Positions 17,766 through 28,200 are shown, counted from the stretch's first letter. The stretch: 64,000 nt of DNA from Streptomyces sp. NBC_01463 (GCA_036227345.1 CP109468.1:2418001-2482000), one strand, 5' to 3'. Notes: generated from the letters alone by a model not told the origin. Made by a program: numbers and translations.

Positions 17766-18730
17766 CGACCGAATCCATGCCCGCGTCCACGCCGGACACC
17801 GAGGCGCCCGCGCCCGAAGATCCCGGCGCCGGCGCGGCCAAGAGTCCGCGCGCCCTGGCCCGGGCCCGCAAGCGCCGTTCCGTCGCCAGGTTCTGGCGGG
17901 AGTACCGCGGTCACCGCGGCGGTCTGTGGGGCCTGGCCGGGCTCGTCCTGATCGCGCTGATCGCGGTGTTCGCCCCCGCACTGACCGGGGCGGACGCGCA
18001 GAGCGTCACCGAGGCGCCGGGCGGTGCCCTGGAGTCACCGAGCGCCGAGTTCCCGCTCGGCACCGACCAGTTCGGGCGCAGTGTCCTCGCGCTGCTGGTG
18101 TGGGGAGCCCGGGTCTCGCTCACGGTGGGGCTGCTCGCGGCCTTCCTCTGCGTGGCCATCGGCACCGTCGTGGGGATCGTCGCGGGGCACTTCCGCGGCT
18201 GGTACTCGACGGTCCTGATGCGGGTCACCGACTGGTTCCTGGTGATGCCGACGCTGGTCCTGGCGATCGCGCTGGCCACCGTGATGGACCGCTCCCTGTG
18301 GACGGTCATCATCGCGATCGGCGTCACCACCTGGCCGACGACGGCCCGTCTGGTGCGGGCGCAGACCCTCGCTGTGGAGTCCCGTCCGTACATCGAGCGC
18401 GCCCGCGCGCTGGGCGGCGGGCACGGCCACATCATGCTCCGGCACGTGCTGCCGAACGTGATGCCGCTGGTGCTCGCGCAGACCACGCTGGTGATCTCCA
18501 GTGCGATCCTGACGGAGGCCACGCTGGCCTTCCTGGGCCTCGGCGACCCGACCATCACCTCCTGGGGCGGCATGCTCCAGGACGCGCGCGAAGCCGGTGC
18601 GGTGAGCGCGGGCGACTGGTGGTACCTGGCACCGCCCGGTATCGCCATCGCCCTGGTGGCCCTGGCGTTCACGCTGTGCGGCCGCGCCATCGAGTCCGTC
18701 CTCAATCCCAAGCTGGGGGTGGCCCGTTGA
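17762..18730 (+). CDS. Peptide-type ABC transporter permease (DppC/OppC-like)
   Basis: The 322-residue second permease starts with a charged cytoplasmic segment (RARKRRSVARFWREYRGHRGG) typical of OppC, then helix 1 (LAGLVLIALIAVFAPAL). The DppC-type motif LGTDQFGRSVLALLVWGAR follows, and the EAA loop RPYIERARALGGGHGHIMLRHVLPN lies at about residues 207-231. It pairs with the upstream permease to form the membrane channel. The ATG overlaps the previous stop (ATGA), and its own stop overlaps the next start. Confidence 0.94.
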   Translation: MTTESMPASTPDTEAPAPEDPGAGAAKSPRALARARKRRSVARFWREYRGHRGGLWGLAGLVLIALIAVFAPALTGADAQSVTEAPGGALESPSAEFPLGTDQFGRSVLALLVWGARVSLTVGLLAAFLCVAIGTVVGIVAGHFRGWYSTVLMRVTDWFLVMPTLVLAIALATVMDRSLWTVIIAIGVTTWPTTARLVRAQTLAVESRPYIERARALGGGHGHIMLRHVLPNVMPLVLAQTTLVISSAILTEATLAFLGLGDPTITSWGGMLQDAREAGAVSAGDWWYLAPPGIAIALVALAFTLCGRAIESVLNPKLGVAR

Positions 18731-19755
18731 GCACGACGAACATCCGCAAGACGCCTCTTCTCGAGGTACGCGATCTGACGGTGACGTACGCCGGCGGGGC
18801 CCGGGCGGTCCGCGGCGTGAACCTGGAGGTCGACGCGGGCCGGAAGCTCGGCATCGCCGGGGAGTCGGGCTGCGGGAAGTCCACACTGGCGCTCGCGCTG
18901 CTGCGGCTGCTGCCCGCGGGCACGAAGGTCACCGGCGAGATCCTGCTGAACGGCGAGGACGTCCTCGCCATGAAGTGGGGCCAGGTCAGGGCCGTGCGCT
19001 GGGCGGGCGCCTCGATCGTCTTCCAGGGTGCGATGCACTCGCTGAACGCGGTGCACCGCATCGGGGACCAGATCGCCGAGCCGATCCTGCTGCACAAGAA
19101 GGTGAGCCAGGCCGCCGCGCGGAAGCGGGCCGGTGAGCTCCTGGAGCAGGTGGGACTGCCCGCCGCGCGGGCGGACGCCTATCCGCACGAGCTGTCCGGC
19201 GGGCAGCGGCAGCGCGTGATGATCGCGATGGCGCTCGCCTGCGATCCGGGCCTGATCATCGCCGACGAGCCGACGACGGCCCTGGATGTGATGATCCAGG
19301 CCCAGATCCTGCGGCTCATCGAGGAGCTGGTCTCCGAGAAGGATCTCGGTCTGATCATGATCAGCCATGACCTCGCGGTGCTCTCGGACACCTGTGACCG
19401 GCTCGCCGTGATGTACGCGGGACGGGTCGTGGAACAGGGTCCGGCGTCCGAGGTCTACGAGCGGGCGCACCACCCGTACAGCAAGGCGCTGTCCGGCGCC
19501 TTCCCGCGGATCGGCGACCCGGCCTCGCGGTTCGCGCCCCGGGGCCTGCCGGGCGATCCGCCGGACCCGTCGGCACTGCCGGCCGGCTGCACGTTCCATC
19601 CGCGCTGCACGGTGGCCCTGGACTCCTGCACCACGCAGGACCAGGTGCTGCGGGTGGCGGGCCCGGGGCGTGAGGCCGCGTGTGTGCTGGTGGGTACGGA
19701 AGGGGCACCCGCCCCGGTCCTGCCGGGTGCCGAGGAAGCAAGGAGCACATCATGA
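18727..19755 (+). CDS. Peptide-type ABC transporter ATPase (DppD/OppD-like)
   Basis: The 342-residue ATPase has Walker [10 protein letters not shown] near residue 45, signature LSGGQRQR near 157, and Walker [13 protein letters not shown] near 177. The C-terminal oligopeptide extension contains [14 protein letters not shown], the cysteine pattern of the oligo_HPY domain that may hold an Fe-S cluster in related transporters. The start is TTG at 18727, overlapping the upstream TGA (TTGA); no in-frame ATG or GTG fits. The overlap points to translational coupling. Confidence 0.94.
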   Translation: MSTTNIRKTPLLEVRDLTVTYAGGARAVRGVNLEVDAGRKLGIAGESGCGKSTLALALLRLLPAGTKVTGEILLNGEDVLAMKWGQVRAVRWAGASIVFQGAMHSLNAVHRIGDQIAEPILLHKKVSQAAARKRAGELLEQVGLPAARADAYPHELSGGQRQRVMIAMALACDPGLIIADEPTTALDVMIQAQILRLIEELVSEKDLGLIMISHDLAVLSDTCDRLAVMYAGRVVEQGPASEVYERAHHPYSKALSGAFPRIGDPASRFAPRGLPGDPPDPSALPAGCTFHPRCTVALDSCTTQDQVLRVAGPGREAACVLVGTEGAPAPVLPGAEEARSTS

Positions 19756-20747
19756 CCACCACCACGGACCTGCTCAGCGCGCGGGAGCTCCAGGTCACGT
19801 TCCCCGGCAGGCACGGGGCCGACCCGGCGCGTGCCGTGGACGGGGTCGACCTCGACATCCGGCCGGGCGAGATCGTCGCGCTGGTCGGCGAGTCGGGGTG
19901 CGGCAAGACGACGCTGGCCCGCTCGCTGCTGGGCCTGGTCCCCCCGACGGGCGGCCAGGTCACCTTCGGCGGCAAGCCGCTCGACTACGGCAGCCGTGCG
20001 CTGAAGGCGTACCGCAAGCGGGTGCAGCTGGTGCTGCAGGACCCCTCCGGTTCGCTGAACCCTCGGCACACCGTGTACGACGCGGTGGCCGAGGGCCTGC
20101 GGATCCACCGGTACGGCGGTGACGAGCGGGAGGCGGTGACGAACGCCCTCTCCCGGGCGGGGCTGCGGCCTCCGGAGCGGTTCTTCCTGCGCTACCCGCA
20201 CGAGCTCTCCGGCGGCCAGCGCCAGCGCGTCGTGATCGCGGGCGCGCTGGTCCTGGAGCCGGAACTCATCGTGGCGGACGAACCGGTGGCCTCGCTGGAC
20301 GCCTCGGTGCGCGGCGAGATCCTGGCGCTGCTGCTGCGGCTGAGGGACGAACTGGGCCTGTCCGCGCTGGTGGTGACGCACGACCTCGGTCTCGCGTGGA
20401 ACATCGCGGACCGGGTGGCGGTGATGTATCTCGGCCGGATCGTGGAGACGGGTGACGTCGAGCAGATCCTCACGGCTCCGCAGCATCCGTACACGCAGGC
20501 GCTGTTGTCGGTGCTGCCGGAGGCCGAGGGCGATCCGGTGGTGCTGACCGGTGAGCCGCCGGACCCGTCCAAGGTGCCGTCGGGCTGCCGCTTCCATGTG
20601 CGGTGCCAGGTCCTGGCGTCGGGCGAGGCGGAGCGGGCGGGTGTCGCGGACGCCTGCCGTACGAAGGATCTGCCGGTGCTCGCGGGCGGCGGCGAGACGC
20701 AGGTGGCGTGCCACTGGGCGAACGCGGCGGTGGCCGCACGGCCGTAG
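19752..20747 (+). CDS. Peptide-type ABC transporter ATPase (DppF/OppF-like)
   Basis: The 331-residue second ATPase has Walker [10 protein letters not shown], signature LSGGQRQR and Walker B LIVADEPVASLD. The usual F-subunit QLVLQDPSGSLNPR Q-loop is present, and the C-terminal extension carries CRFHVRCQ. It forms a heterodimer with the preceding ATPase to power import. The start overlaps the preceding stop (ATGA), with AAGGAGC about 8 bases upstream. It is the last gene of the operon; a strong hairpin follows. Confidence 0.95.
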   Translation: MTTTTDLLSARELQVTFPGRHGADPARAVDGVDLDIRPGEIVALVGESGCGKTTLARSLLGLVPPTGGQVTFGGKPLDYGSRALKAYRKRVQLVLQDPSGSLNPRHTVYDAVAEGLRIHRYGGDEREAVTNALSRAGLRPPERFFLRYPHELSGGQRQRVVIAGALVLEPELIVADEPVASLDASVRGEILALLLRLRDELGLSALVVTHDLGLAWNIADRVAVMYLGRIVETGDVEQILTAPQHPYTQALLSVLPEAEGDPVVLTGEPPDPSKVPSGCRFHVRCQVLASGEAERAGVADACRTKDLPVLAGGGETQVACHWANAAVAARP

Positions 20748-20757
20748 GGAGTACCGG

Positions 20758-20789
20758 GCGGGCGGGCCCGTGGGCAGGGGCCCGCCCGC
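20758..20789. terminator. Hairpin terminator between the peptide ABC operon and xdhC
   Basis: A perfect 12-bp GC-only inverted repeat has arms at 20758-20769 and 20778-20789. It lies between convergent genes, and the right arm touches the xdhC stop codon. Confidence 0.85.
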
Positions 20790-21901
20790 TACCTCCGGGC
20801 GTCGTGGTGGTGGATCGCGCCGGACAGTTCGCCGAGCGGCCGGCCGCTGCCGCCCCACCGGTGCTGGATGATCTCCGCGGCGATCGAGACGGCCGTCTCC
20901 TCGGGTGTCCGGGCGCCGAGGTCGAGGCCGACGGGTGAGGCGAGCCGGGCCAGCTCGGCCTCGCTCACGCCCTCCTCCCGCAGCCGGGCCAGCCGGTCGA
21001 GGTGGGTGCGCCTGCTGCCCATCACCCCGATGTAGGCGGCCGGGGTGCGCAGCGCGGCGACCAGCAGCGGCACGTCGAACTTGGGGTCGTGCGTGAGCAC
21101 GCACAGGACGGTCCGCGCGTCGACGTCCGTGGCCGAGAGATAGGTGTGCGGCCAGGCGCGGACGACCTCGTCGGCGGTGGGGAAGCGCTCGCGGGTCGCG
21201 AAGGCCGGACGGGCGTCGCAGACGGTGACCCGGTAGCCGAGGAAGGACCCGATGCGGGCGGTCGCCGCCGCGTGGTCGATGGCGCCGAAGACGATCATGC
21301 GGGGCGGTGGCGCGTACGTCTGGATGAAGACGGACACCTCCTGCATCCGGCGTTCGCCGTGCGTCCCGTACCACTGGCGGCCGGTCGCGCCCTGGGCGAG
21401 GAGGCCGCGGGCGTCGTCGGTGACGGCGGCGTCGAGCCCTTCGTCACCCAGCGTCCCCCCGGTGCCGTCCGGCCGGACCACCCGCCGCGCGCCGGCCCGT
21501 CCGGCGTCCGGGAGGAGGGTGGCCACGGCGACCGGTTCGCCGCGCGCGACGGTGTCGCCCACCTCCCGGAGCCAGTTCCGGTCGGCCGCGTCGGTGCAGG
21601 GGGTGACGAGGACGTCGATGGTGCCGCCGCAGGTCAGCCCGACACCGAACGCCTCGTCGTCGCTGATCCCGTACGAGTGCAGCTGCGGGGTGCCGGTGAC
21701 GAGCACCTCGCCTGCCGCCTCGTAGACCGCGCCCTCGACGCAGCCCCCGGAGACGCTGCCGGCCACCGTCCCGTCGGCGGTCACGGCCATCATGGCGCCG
21801 GGTGCCCGGGGGGCGCTGCCGCGGACGGAGACGACGGTCGCCAGGGCGAAGGACGTGCCGGCGTCGTGCCAGGCCCGCAGTTCCGACAGCAGTTCACGCA
21901 C
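20789..21901 (-). CDS. XdhC/CoxI family protein
   Basis: The 370-residue protein has the two domains of this family. The N-terminal XdhC_CoxI domain has the family motifs (SFALATVVSVRGSAPRAPGAMM; GSVSGGCVEGAVYE), and a C-terminal Rossmann domain includes VCDARPAFATRERFP and YIGVMGSRRTHLDRLA. XdhC proteins insert sulfurated molybdenum cofactor into xanthine dehydrogenase and related enzymes. The start is GTG at 21901, with GGAGGAGG about 8 bases upstream. No xanthine or CO dehydrogenase gene lies nearby, so the target enzyme is encoded elsewhere. Confidence 0.9.
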   Translation of the reverse strand: MRELLSELRAWHDAGTSFALATVVSVRGSAPRAPGAMMAVTADGTVAGSVSGGCVEGAVYEAAGEVLVTGTPQLHSYGISDDEAFGVGLTCGGTIDVLVTPCTDAADRNWLREVGDTVARGEPVAVATLLPDAGRAGARRVVRPDGTGGTLGDEGLDAAVTDDARGLLAQGATGRQWYGTHGERRMQEVSVFIQTYAPPPRMIVFGAIDHAAATARIGSFLGYRVTVCDARPAFATRERFPTADEVVRAWPHTYLSATDVDARTVLCVLTHDPKFDVPLLVAALRTPAAYIGVMGSRRTHLDRLARLREEGVSEAELARLASPVGLDLGARTPEETAVSIAAEIIQHRWGGSGRPLGELSGAIHHHDARR

Positions 21902-21982
21902 GGTACGGACCTCCTCCGGCCCGGTCCGCCCGGCCCTGGTGCGGCCACCATAGACGGAGCCTGAGCGCTGGGATAACGAGTG

Positions 21983-22561
21983 CTAGGTGTGGTGCGGTGG
22001 TTCCCGCCGTATGGACGCCGCGAGGGCGGCCCGGTCGGGCGGGGTCTGTTCCGCCGTCTCCAGCGAGCGTTCGAGCTTGGCCAGCAGCAGGCCGAGCCGG
22101 TGCCGTTCGGCCGCGGACAGTTCGGCGAGCATCCGTTCCTCGTTGGCGAAGTGGGCGACGGCGACCACGTCGGCGATCTCGATGCCGCGTTCGGTGAGGC
22201 ACGCGTAGACGATCCTGCGGTCCGCCCCGTCGCGCTCCCGGGTCACCAGGCCCGCCTTCTCCAGCCGGTCGAGCCGCAGCGTGATGCCGCCCGTGGTGAC
22301 CAGGGCGATGTCCGCGAGCTGTCCCGCGGTCTGCCGGTAGGGCGGCCCCGACCTGCGCAGAGCCGCCAGCACGTCGAAGGCGGCCATGTTCAGGTCGAAG
22401 CATTCGAAGAGGTCGGACAGCAGTCCCTGGTAGCGCAGATAGCTGCGGTGGAGACGGCCTAGCACCTCCATGGGGGAGGCGTCGAGGCCGGGCAGTTCGC
22501 GCTTCCACTGCTCCAGGACGAGGTCGACCGCGTCGGGGCGGCCGGATGCTCTACGAGTCAT
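21983..22561 (-). CDS. MarR family transcriptional regulator
   Basis: The 192-residue protein has the MarR winged-helix core: FNMAAFDVLAALRRSG leads into QTAGQLADIALVTTGGITLRLDRLEKAGLVTRERD, and the wing is ADRRIVYACLTERG. The dimer arm lies in the flanking helices. It probably controls the divergent MFS gene 226 bp away, whose promoter overlaps an inverted repeat. ATG at 22561 is chosen because the preceding 18 codons of the longer frame look noncoding; there is no good ribosome binding site, so it could be leaderless. The ligand is unknown. Confidence 0.88.
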   Translation of the reverse strand: MTRRASGRPDAVDLVLEQWKRELPGLDASPMEVLGRLHRSYLRYQGLLSDLFECFDLNMAAFDVLAALRRSGPPYRQTAGQLADIALVTTGGITLRLDRLEKAGLVTRERDGADRRIVYACLTERGIEIADVVAVAHFANEERMLAELSAAERHRLGLLLAKLERSLETAEQTPPDRAALAASIRREPPHHT

Positions 22562-22704
22562 GTGCGATGGGAGGACGGTGCGTTGCCGCGCCCCCGCGCC
22601 TCCTTCCGGGCACACCGTGCACGGCGCGCGGTGCGGTGTTCACGATACAACCGGTGCCGGGCGCGGGGCCCTCGATGCGGTTCGGCCCCGGTTCCACTTC
22701 GTTA

Positions 22705-22737
22705 TTAAATTTAAGTGCTTAGTTATTGACCGCTAAG
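22705..22737. promoter_or_regulatory. AT-rich operator-like region between marR and MFS genes
   Basis: A 10-bp perfect palindrome TTAAATTTAA (22705-22714) is followed by the inverted repeat CTTAG-N10-CTAAG (22718-22722 and 22733-22737). The latter straddles the -35 of the MFS promoter, as expected for MarR repression. The AT content is strikingly unlike its surroundings. Confidence 0.65.
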
Positions 22738-22754
22738 AGACTTCTTTCTAGGGT
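22726..22754 (+). promoter_or_regulatory. Sigma-70-type promoter of the MFS gene
   Basis: TTGACC (22726-22731) and TAGGGT (22749-22754) are separated by 17 bases, a near-consensus HrdB promoter. The predicted start site is near 22761, about 27 bases before the ATG. The -35 lies inside the inverted repeat described above. Confidence 0.75.
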
Positions 22755-22787
22755 CACCGCAACTCCTCTGTTCGCGGAAGGATCCCC

Positions 22788-24152
22788 ATGTCAATCGTGG
22801 CCAACGGCCCGGCCGTGAGCTCCGTCTCGGCCAGGCTCGAACGCCTGCCGAGCTCTCGCTGGCACATCAAGGTCCGCACCCTGATCGGCACCGTCACGTT
22901 CTTCGAGGCGTTCGACCAGCTGCTGACCGCATCCGCGCTGCCCGTCCTGACCGAACAGTGGAAGCTGAGCACCGGTCAGGGCACGATGATCGTCACCAGC
23001 GGCTCGGTCGGGATGCTGCTCGGCGCGCTCGTGGCGGGCTGGCTGGGCGACCGGATCGGCCGGGTGAACACCGTCGCCCTGGGCGTCGCCGTGACCGCGC
23101 TGGCCAGCCTCGCCGTCGCCCTCTCCCCCGGCCTCGCCCTGTTCACCCTCTTCCGGTTCGTCCAGGGTCTCGGCATCGGCGGTGTCGTGCCGGTCGCCGC
23201 CACGTACATCAACGAGATCGCCCGGGCGGACCACCGCGGCCGTTTCGTGCTGCTCTACGAACTCATCTTCCCGGCCGGTCTCGCCACGGCCACGCTCGTC
23301 GCGAGCTGGGTGGTGCCCAGCTTCGGCTGGCGGGTGATGTTCCTGATCGGCGCCCTGCCGGTCCTGCTCGTCGTCGTCCTGCGCCGCCAGGTCCCCGAGT
23401 CACCGCGCTGGCTGCTCTCCCGGGGCCGGGTCGCGGAGGCCGAAGAGGTCATCGCCAGGATCGAGAAGGACGTGGCGAAGTCGGTCGGCGCCGAGCTCCC
23501 CGACCCCGGTCCCGCGACCGCCGTCGAGACCTCGCGGGGCGGGCTGCGGGACCTGTTCACGGGCCGCTACCTGCGGCGCACGGCCGTGGTCTCGGCGCTG
23601 TGGTTCGTGGCGTACTACGTCAACCACGGCATCACGACCTGGCTGCCCTCGCTCTACACCAAGGAGTTCGGACTCGATCTGCGCACCGCGCTCAACTACG
23701 CGCTGCTGAGCAATGTGACGGGTCTGATCGGCTGTCTGCTGGTCGCGCTCGTCATCGACCGGGCGGGACGCCGGGTGTCCCTGACCGTCGGACTCGGCGG
23801 GGCGGCCGCCGCACTGTTCTCCCTGGCGGTCTCCGGCGCCACGTCCGGCGGCCAGGTCGCGGCGTGGGCCTCGGTCACCACGCTCTTCGTCTTCGCCACC
23901 AACGTGAGCCTCTACCTCTACACACCCGAGCTCTACCCGACCCGCAGCCGGGCCCGAGGGGCGTCGTTCGGCGGGGTGTGGAACCGGCTCGGCGTCATCC
24001 TCGGGCCGATCGTCGTCGGCGCGATCATCAGCTCGGGCGCCGGTCTGACCATGGTCTTCACCCAGCTGGGGTGCGTGGCCGCGGCGGGCGCGGTCATCGC
24101 GCTCTTCGCCGTGGAGACCAAGGGCAGGACGCTGGAGGAGCTCAACAGCTGA
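22788..24152 (+). CDS. MFS transporter (sugar/metabolite porter type)
   Basis: The 454-residue protein has the twelve-helix major facilitator layout. It contains GWLGDRIGRVNT in loop 2-3, RFVQGLGIGGVVPVAATYINE in helix 4 and PESPRWLLSRGR after helix 6, then VETKGRTLEE at the C-terminus. These are hallmarks of the sugar porter and metabolite:H+ symporter branches. The substrate is not evident. It is divergent from a marR gene and probably repressed by it. GGAAGGA precedes the ATG by about 7 bases. Confidence 0.92.
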   Translation: MSIVANGPAVSSVSARLERLPSSRWHIKVRTLIGTVTFFEAFDQLLTASALPVLTEQWKLSTGQGTMIVTSGSVGMLLGALVAGWLGDRIGRVNTVALGVAVTALASLAVALSPGLALFTLFRFVQGLGIGGVVPVAATYINEIARADHRGRFVLLYELIFPAGLATATLVASWVVPSFGWRVMFLIGALPVLLVVVLRRQVPESPRWLLSRGRVAEAEEVIARIEKDVAKSVGAELPDPGPATAVETSRGGLRDLFTGRYLRRTAVVSALWFVAYYVNHGITTWLPSLYTKEFGLDLRTALNYALLSNVTGLIGCLLVALVIDRAGRRVSLTVGLGGAAAALFSLAVSGATSGGQVAAWASVTTLFVFATNVSLYLYTPELYPTRSRARGASFGGVWNRLGVILGPIVVGAIISSGAGLTMVFTQLGCVAAAGAVIALFAVETKGRTLEELNS

Positions 24153-24178
24153 GGCACGTACGGCACAGCGCACGGATA

Positions 24179-24222
24179 CGGCTCCGGCCGGGACCGCGTG
24201 ACGGCGGTCCCGGCCGGAGCCG
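24179..24222. terminator. Hairpin terminator between MFS gene and ribF
   Basis: A perfect 19-bp inverted repeat (24179-24197 and 24204-24222) has a six-base loop, between convergent genes. Confidence 0.92.
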
Positions 24223-24240
24223 TCGGATTCAGGGAGCGGT

Positions 24241-25194
24241 TCAGCCCCGGTCGTACGCGGCGACCAGCTCGCTGGACCGCTTCACGTCCGCGGCCATCGC
24301 CACCAGCAGATCGTCGATCGAGTCGAACTTCAGCATGCCGCGTACGTACGCGAGGAAGTCGACGGCGACGTGCAGGCCGTACAGGTCGAGGCCGACGCGG
24401 TCGATCGCGTACGCCTCCACCGTCCGCTCCGTGCCGTCGAACTGCGGGTTGGTACCGACCGAGATCGCGGCGGGCATCGCCTCGCCGTTCACCTCCAGCC
24501 AGCCCGCGTACACGCCGTCGGCGGGGATCGCGGTGTGCGGCAGGGTCTCCACGTTCGCGGTGGGGAAGCCGAGTTCGCGGCCGCGCTGCGCCCCGCGGAC
24601 GACGATGCCCTCGACGCGGTGCGGGCGGCCCAGGATCTCGGCGGCGCCGGCCATGTCCCCCTCGGCGACGAGGCGCCGGGTGAGCGTGGAGGAGAACGGC
24701 TCGCCGCCGCCCGCCTCGCCGCGCACCCGGAGGTCGATGACCTCGACGCGGTAGTCGTAGGTCTCGCCCAGCTCGGCGAGCAGCCGCACGTTCCCCGCGG
24801 CCTTGTGGCCGAAGCGGAAGTTGGGGCCCTCGATGACGAGCTGCGCGTGCAGCTTGTCGACGAGCACCTTCACGATGAAGTCGGCCGGAGCGAGCTTCGA
24901 GAACTCGGTGGTGAACGGCAGGATCAGCACCGCGTCCACACCGAGTTCGGCCATCAGCTCGGCACGGCGGTGGTGCGGGGCGAGCAGCGGCGGGTGGCTG
25001 CCGGGCCGGACGACCTCACTGGGGTGCGGATCGAACGTCACGACGACCGACGGCACCCCCAGCTCACGGGCCCGCTCGACGGCCCGGCCGATGATCAGCT
25101 GGTGTCCGCGGTGCACCCCGTCATAGGAGCCGATGGTGACGACGCTGCGTCCCCAGTCCTGGGGGATGTCCTCCAAGCCACGCCAGCGCTGCAC
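24241..25194 (-). CDS. ribF: Bifunctional riboflavin kinase / FAD synthetase
   Basis: The 317-residue enzyme makes FMN from riboflavin and then FAD. The N-terminal adenylyltransferase domain has the nucleotidyl motif IGSYDGVHRGHQ and FDPHPSEV. The middle shows LVIEGPNFRFGHKAAG, and the C-terminal flavokinase domain has GRELGFPTANVE and GVYAGWLEVNG. GTG at 25194 is chosen because GAGGAG lies 8 bases upstream and the product then begins as family members do (VQRWRGLEDIPQ). The open frame extends to 25266 but that part is not conserved-looking. It lies 43 bp downstream of the protease-STAND gene on the same strand, with no terminator seen between. Confidence 0.95.
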   Translation of the reverse strand: MQRWRGLEDIPQDWGRSVVTIGSYDGVHRGHQLIIGRAVERARELGVPSVVVTFDPHPSEVVRPGSHPPLLAPHHRRAELMAELGVDAVLILPFTTEFSKLAPADFIVKVLVDKLHAQLVIEGPNFRFGHKAAGNVRLLAELGETYDYRVEVIDLRVRGEAGGGEPFSSTLTRRLVAEGDMAGAAEILGRPHRVEGIVVRGAQRGRELGFPTANVETLPHTAIPADGVYAGWLEVNGEAMPAAISVGTNPQFDGTERTVEAYAIDRVGLDLYGLHVAVDFLAYVRGMLKFDSIDDLLVAMAADVKRSSELVAAYDRG

Positions 25195-25237
25195 TCTGAC
25201 CGCTCCTCGCCCGAACCTGTGTACGTGGGTTTGTCTC

Positions 25238-28200
25238 TTACGCAGGTCTAAGACTGCCATGCTCACGCCCTGCGCCCTGCATCGGCATGGTCATCGGGGC
25301 CCCCAGGGCTTCCATGGTCCGCCGCGCGCTGGGGCCGACGACCGCCGCCCACTCCTGCGGGGCGTCGGCCAGCCAACCGATGACCAGCGCCCCGAATCCG
25401 GGCATGTCACGGGCGAGGGCGACGAGCCTGCGGTCGAAGAGGACGGCCCCCTCGGGGGTACGGACCAGCAGCATCCCGGTGCGGTGGACCAGCGCCCGGG
25501 TGCGGACGGGCGACCGCCCCGCGCAGCCGGCCGCGGCGGCCCGCAGCAGCGCGTCCAGCACCACCGGGTCCCGGTAGGCACGCCCCTGCTCGAACTCCAG
25601 CAGCACCTCCAGCAGGCTGTCCCGCAACGCTTGTGACGCGGGGCTGCCGGGCGAGGCCAGCACCCCGGCGAGCGCACCCCTGACCGGCGCGGCCGCCGGA
25701 CGGTCCCGGAGCAGACCGGCCAGCAGGGGAGGCAGCAGCGCCCGGGCGGCGGGCCCGTGCTCCAGCCTGCGGTCGAGGTACGCGGCGGTGTGCGAGGTGT
25801 CCCCGGGGTGGCTGTCGACGTAGGCGCGTACGAGTCCCGCCGCGTGCAGCGCCAGCGCGGGAGCGTCGAGGCCGGCGAGCGCGCGGAGCGCCTCACCGGC
25901 GCCTTCCCCGGGCCGCGTCAGCCGGTCCCGGTACGCGGCCAGCACCGGCTCCGGGTGGGTGGGCAGGGCGACGGCGAGGGCGCCGGCCGAGATCTTCGGC
26001 CCGTCCGCGGCGAAGGCCCGGAGCGCCTGGGGCAGATAGCGGTCCCGGGTCTGCGGGTCGGCCACCAGCAGGGCGAGCACGGGCCCGTGCAGATCGGTGT
26101 CGGCGGGCCGGGCCAGCAGGGCGAGCGCGGCCCGGCGCAGCAGGACGCGGTCCAGGTCGCGGGTCAGCCTCGGGGCGAGGAGCCCGGCGTACGACACCGC
26201 CGCGATCCGCCGGATGCGGTGGTCGTCGTCGCGCGACCACCGTTCGACGGCCCGGCAGAGCGCCGCCGGTTCGTCCTCGGCCAGGGCTGCGAGCAGTTCG
26301 TCGGCACGGGGGTGGTCGCAGGAGACGAGCGCGTCGGTCAGATCGTCCACGGCGAGATCGCGGCGGGCGTGCAGGAGCGCCTGCGCGGCCGCCGCGACGG
26401 TGGGCCGCAGGGCCACACCCTCCGCGGCGGCGAGCGGCTGCTCGTCGGTGAACCAGGCGCACAGGAGCGGCTGGAGGGTACGCGGATGGGCGGCGAGCCG
26501 CCGGGCCACGGCGTCCAGGAAGCGGCCGCCGCCGTCACTGTCACCGCGCGGCGGTCCGTCGGCGGGGACCAGCCGCCGGAACAGATCCATCCGGTCGGAC
26601 TCCGGCAGCCGCAGCCGGCGCCAGAACCACGGCCCGAACCCGGCGTACGCACCACGCGGCCCGGTCCCGCCGGCGTCGGCGGAGCTGCGGACGATACGCC
26701 CGGCGAGCAGCCGGAGCACCCCGAGGTGCGGCCGGGCGTCGGGCACCCGCAGCAGCGTCTCGGACAGCAGGTGCACGGCCCACCAGCGCGCGTCCGGGAA
26801 CGGGGCGCCGCCGCCGTCCGCCGTCCCGCTCTCCGGGGCCGAGGACTCCGCCACGGCAACGGGCCCCGCCGCCGTCAGCCGGTCCAGCGCCTCGATCAGA
26901 TCGGCCAGCCGGTGGGCCAGCGCGGCCGGGCCCTGGCGGCGGCCGAGCAGGAGGAGCGCCTGGATCACCGGGCCGATGCGGTGGCGCGGTACGGGCAGGG
27001 AGTGCGGCCGGGACGGGGCCTCCGGTCCGGGGCGGGCGTCCGGGCGGCGGGGGTACGGCACCCGCTCGGCGCCCTCCCCCGCCGCGGTGTCCGCGTGCCA
27101 GCGGTGCACCAGCGCCCGCAGCGCCGAGTCCAGGTCCAGATGCGCGCCCTGGACCCAGTCACCCAGCTCCTCGTGCGCGAACCGGTAGCCCGCGCCCGCC
27201 GGGACGAGCAGTCCCTCGGTCAGCACCGCGGACGCCCAGCCCGTCCGCCACGGGAAGATCGCCTCGAACGTGGCCCGGTCCAGCTCCCCCTGCCCGGGAC
27301 CCAGGCACCGCCGGGCCGCTTCGTGGACCTGGCCCGCCACCTGCGCCGCCAGCCGCCGCACCGCCCTCCCGTCCGGTGCCGGACGCCATTGGGCGGCGAT
27401 CCGGACCGCGATGCGCAGGCACATGAGGTCCAGGTGGGCGGCGAAGACCTCTTCGGTGTCGGGGCGGCCCGGGGTGTCCGGCGGCAGGGCCGCGCGGACC
27501 TCCGCGAGCAGCCGCAGGGTGAGCGGGTGCCGGTCGTGGCCCGCGGCGAGGGCGTCGGGCGGGAGCGCGTACCGCTCCCGGGCCCGCTCGGCCTGGGCCT
27601 CGGTGAGGTCCCCGATGCGGACCGCGGACGGGAGCCGCCTGGCGGGCCGGGCCGGGTGGTACAGCGCGCCGGGCGGGCAGAGTGCGCCCGCGGTCTCCCA
27701 GTGCTCGGGCCGGCAGGCGACGACGAGCCGCGCCCCGTGCTCCCGCAGCCATGCGACGGTGCCCGTCGTCCACCGGGCCAGGTGGTGCGCCAGGACGGGC
27801 GGCATCTCCTCGGGTCCGTCCAGCAGGACGAGCAGCGGGCTGCCGGCCTCGGCGGCCAGCCCGGCCACCCGCTCCGGGGTGGCCGACTCCATGTCCCCGA
27901 CGGCTCCGGCGGCGGTGACGATGCGGCCGGCCTGCCCCAGCGTGCGGCCGATCGCGTCGGCGACGGAGGTGTCGTCGGCCAGCAGGTCGGCGCCGCGCAG
28001 CCACAGCGTGAGTGCGGGCACCGGTCCCCGGGCGCGCCGTGCGGCGAGGGCGGCGAGTTCGGTGGTGCGGCCGGTGCCGGGGGTTCCGACCAGGCCGAGG
28101 ACGACCGCGGGTTCCGCCGCGCCCTCGGTGCGGCCGGCGGCGGCGAAGGCCTGGCACTCCGCGAGGACTTCGGGCCGTTCGACCGGATCGGGCCAGGCGG

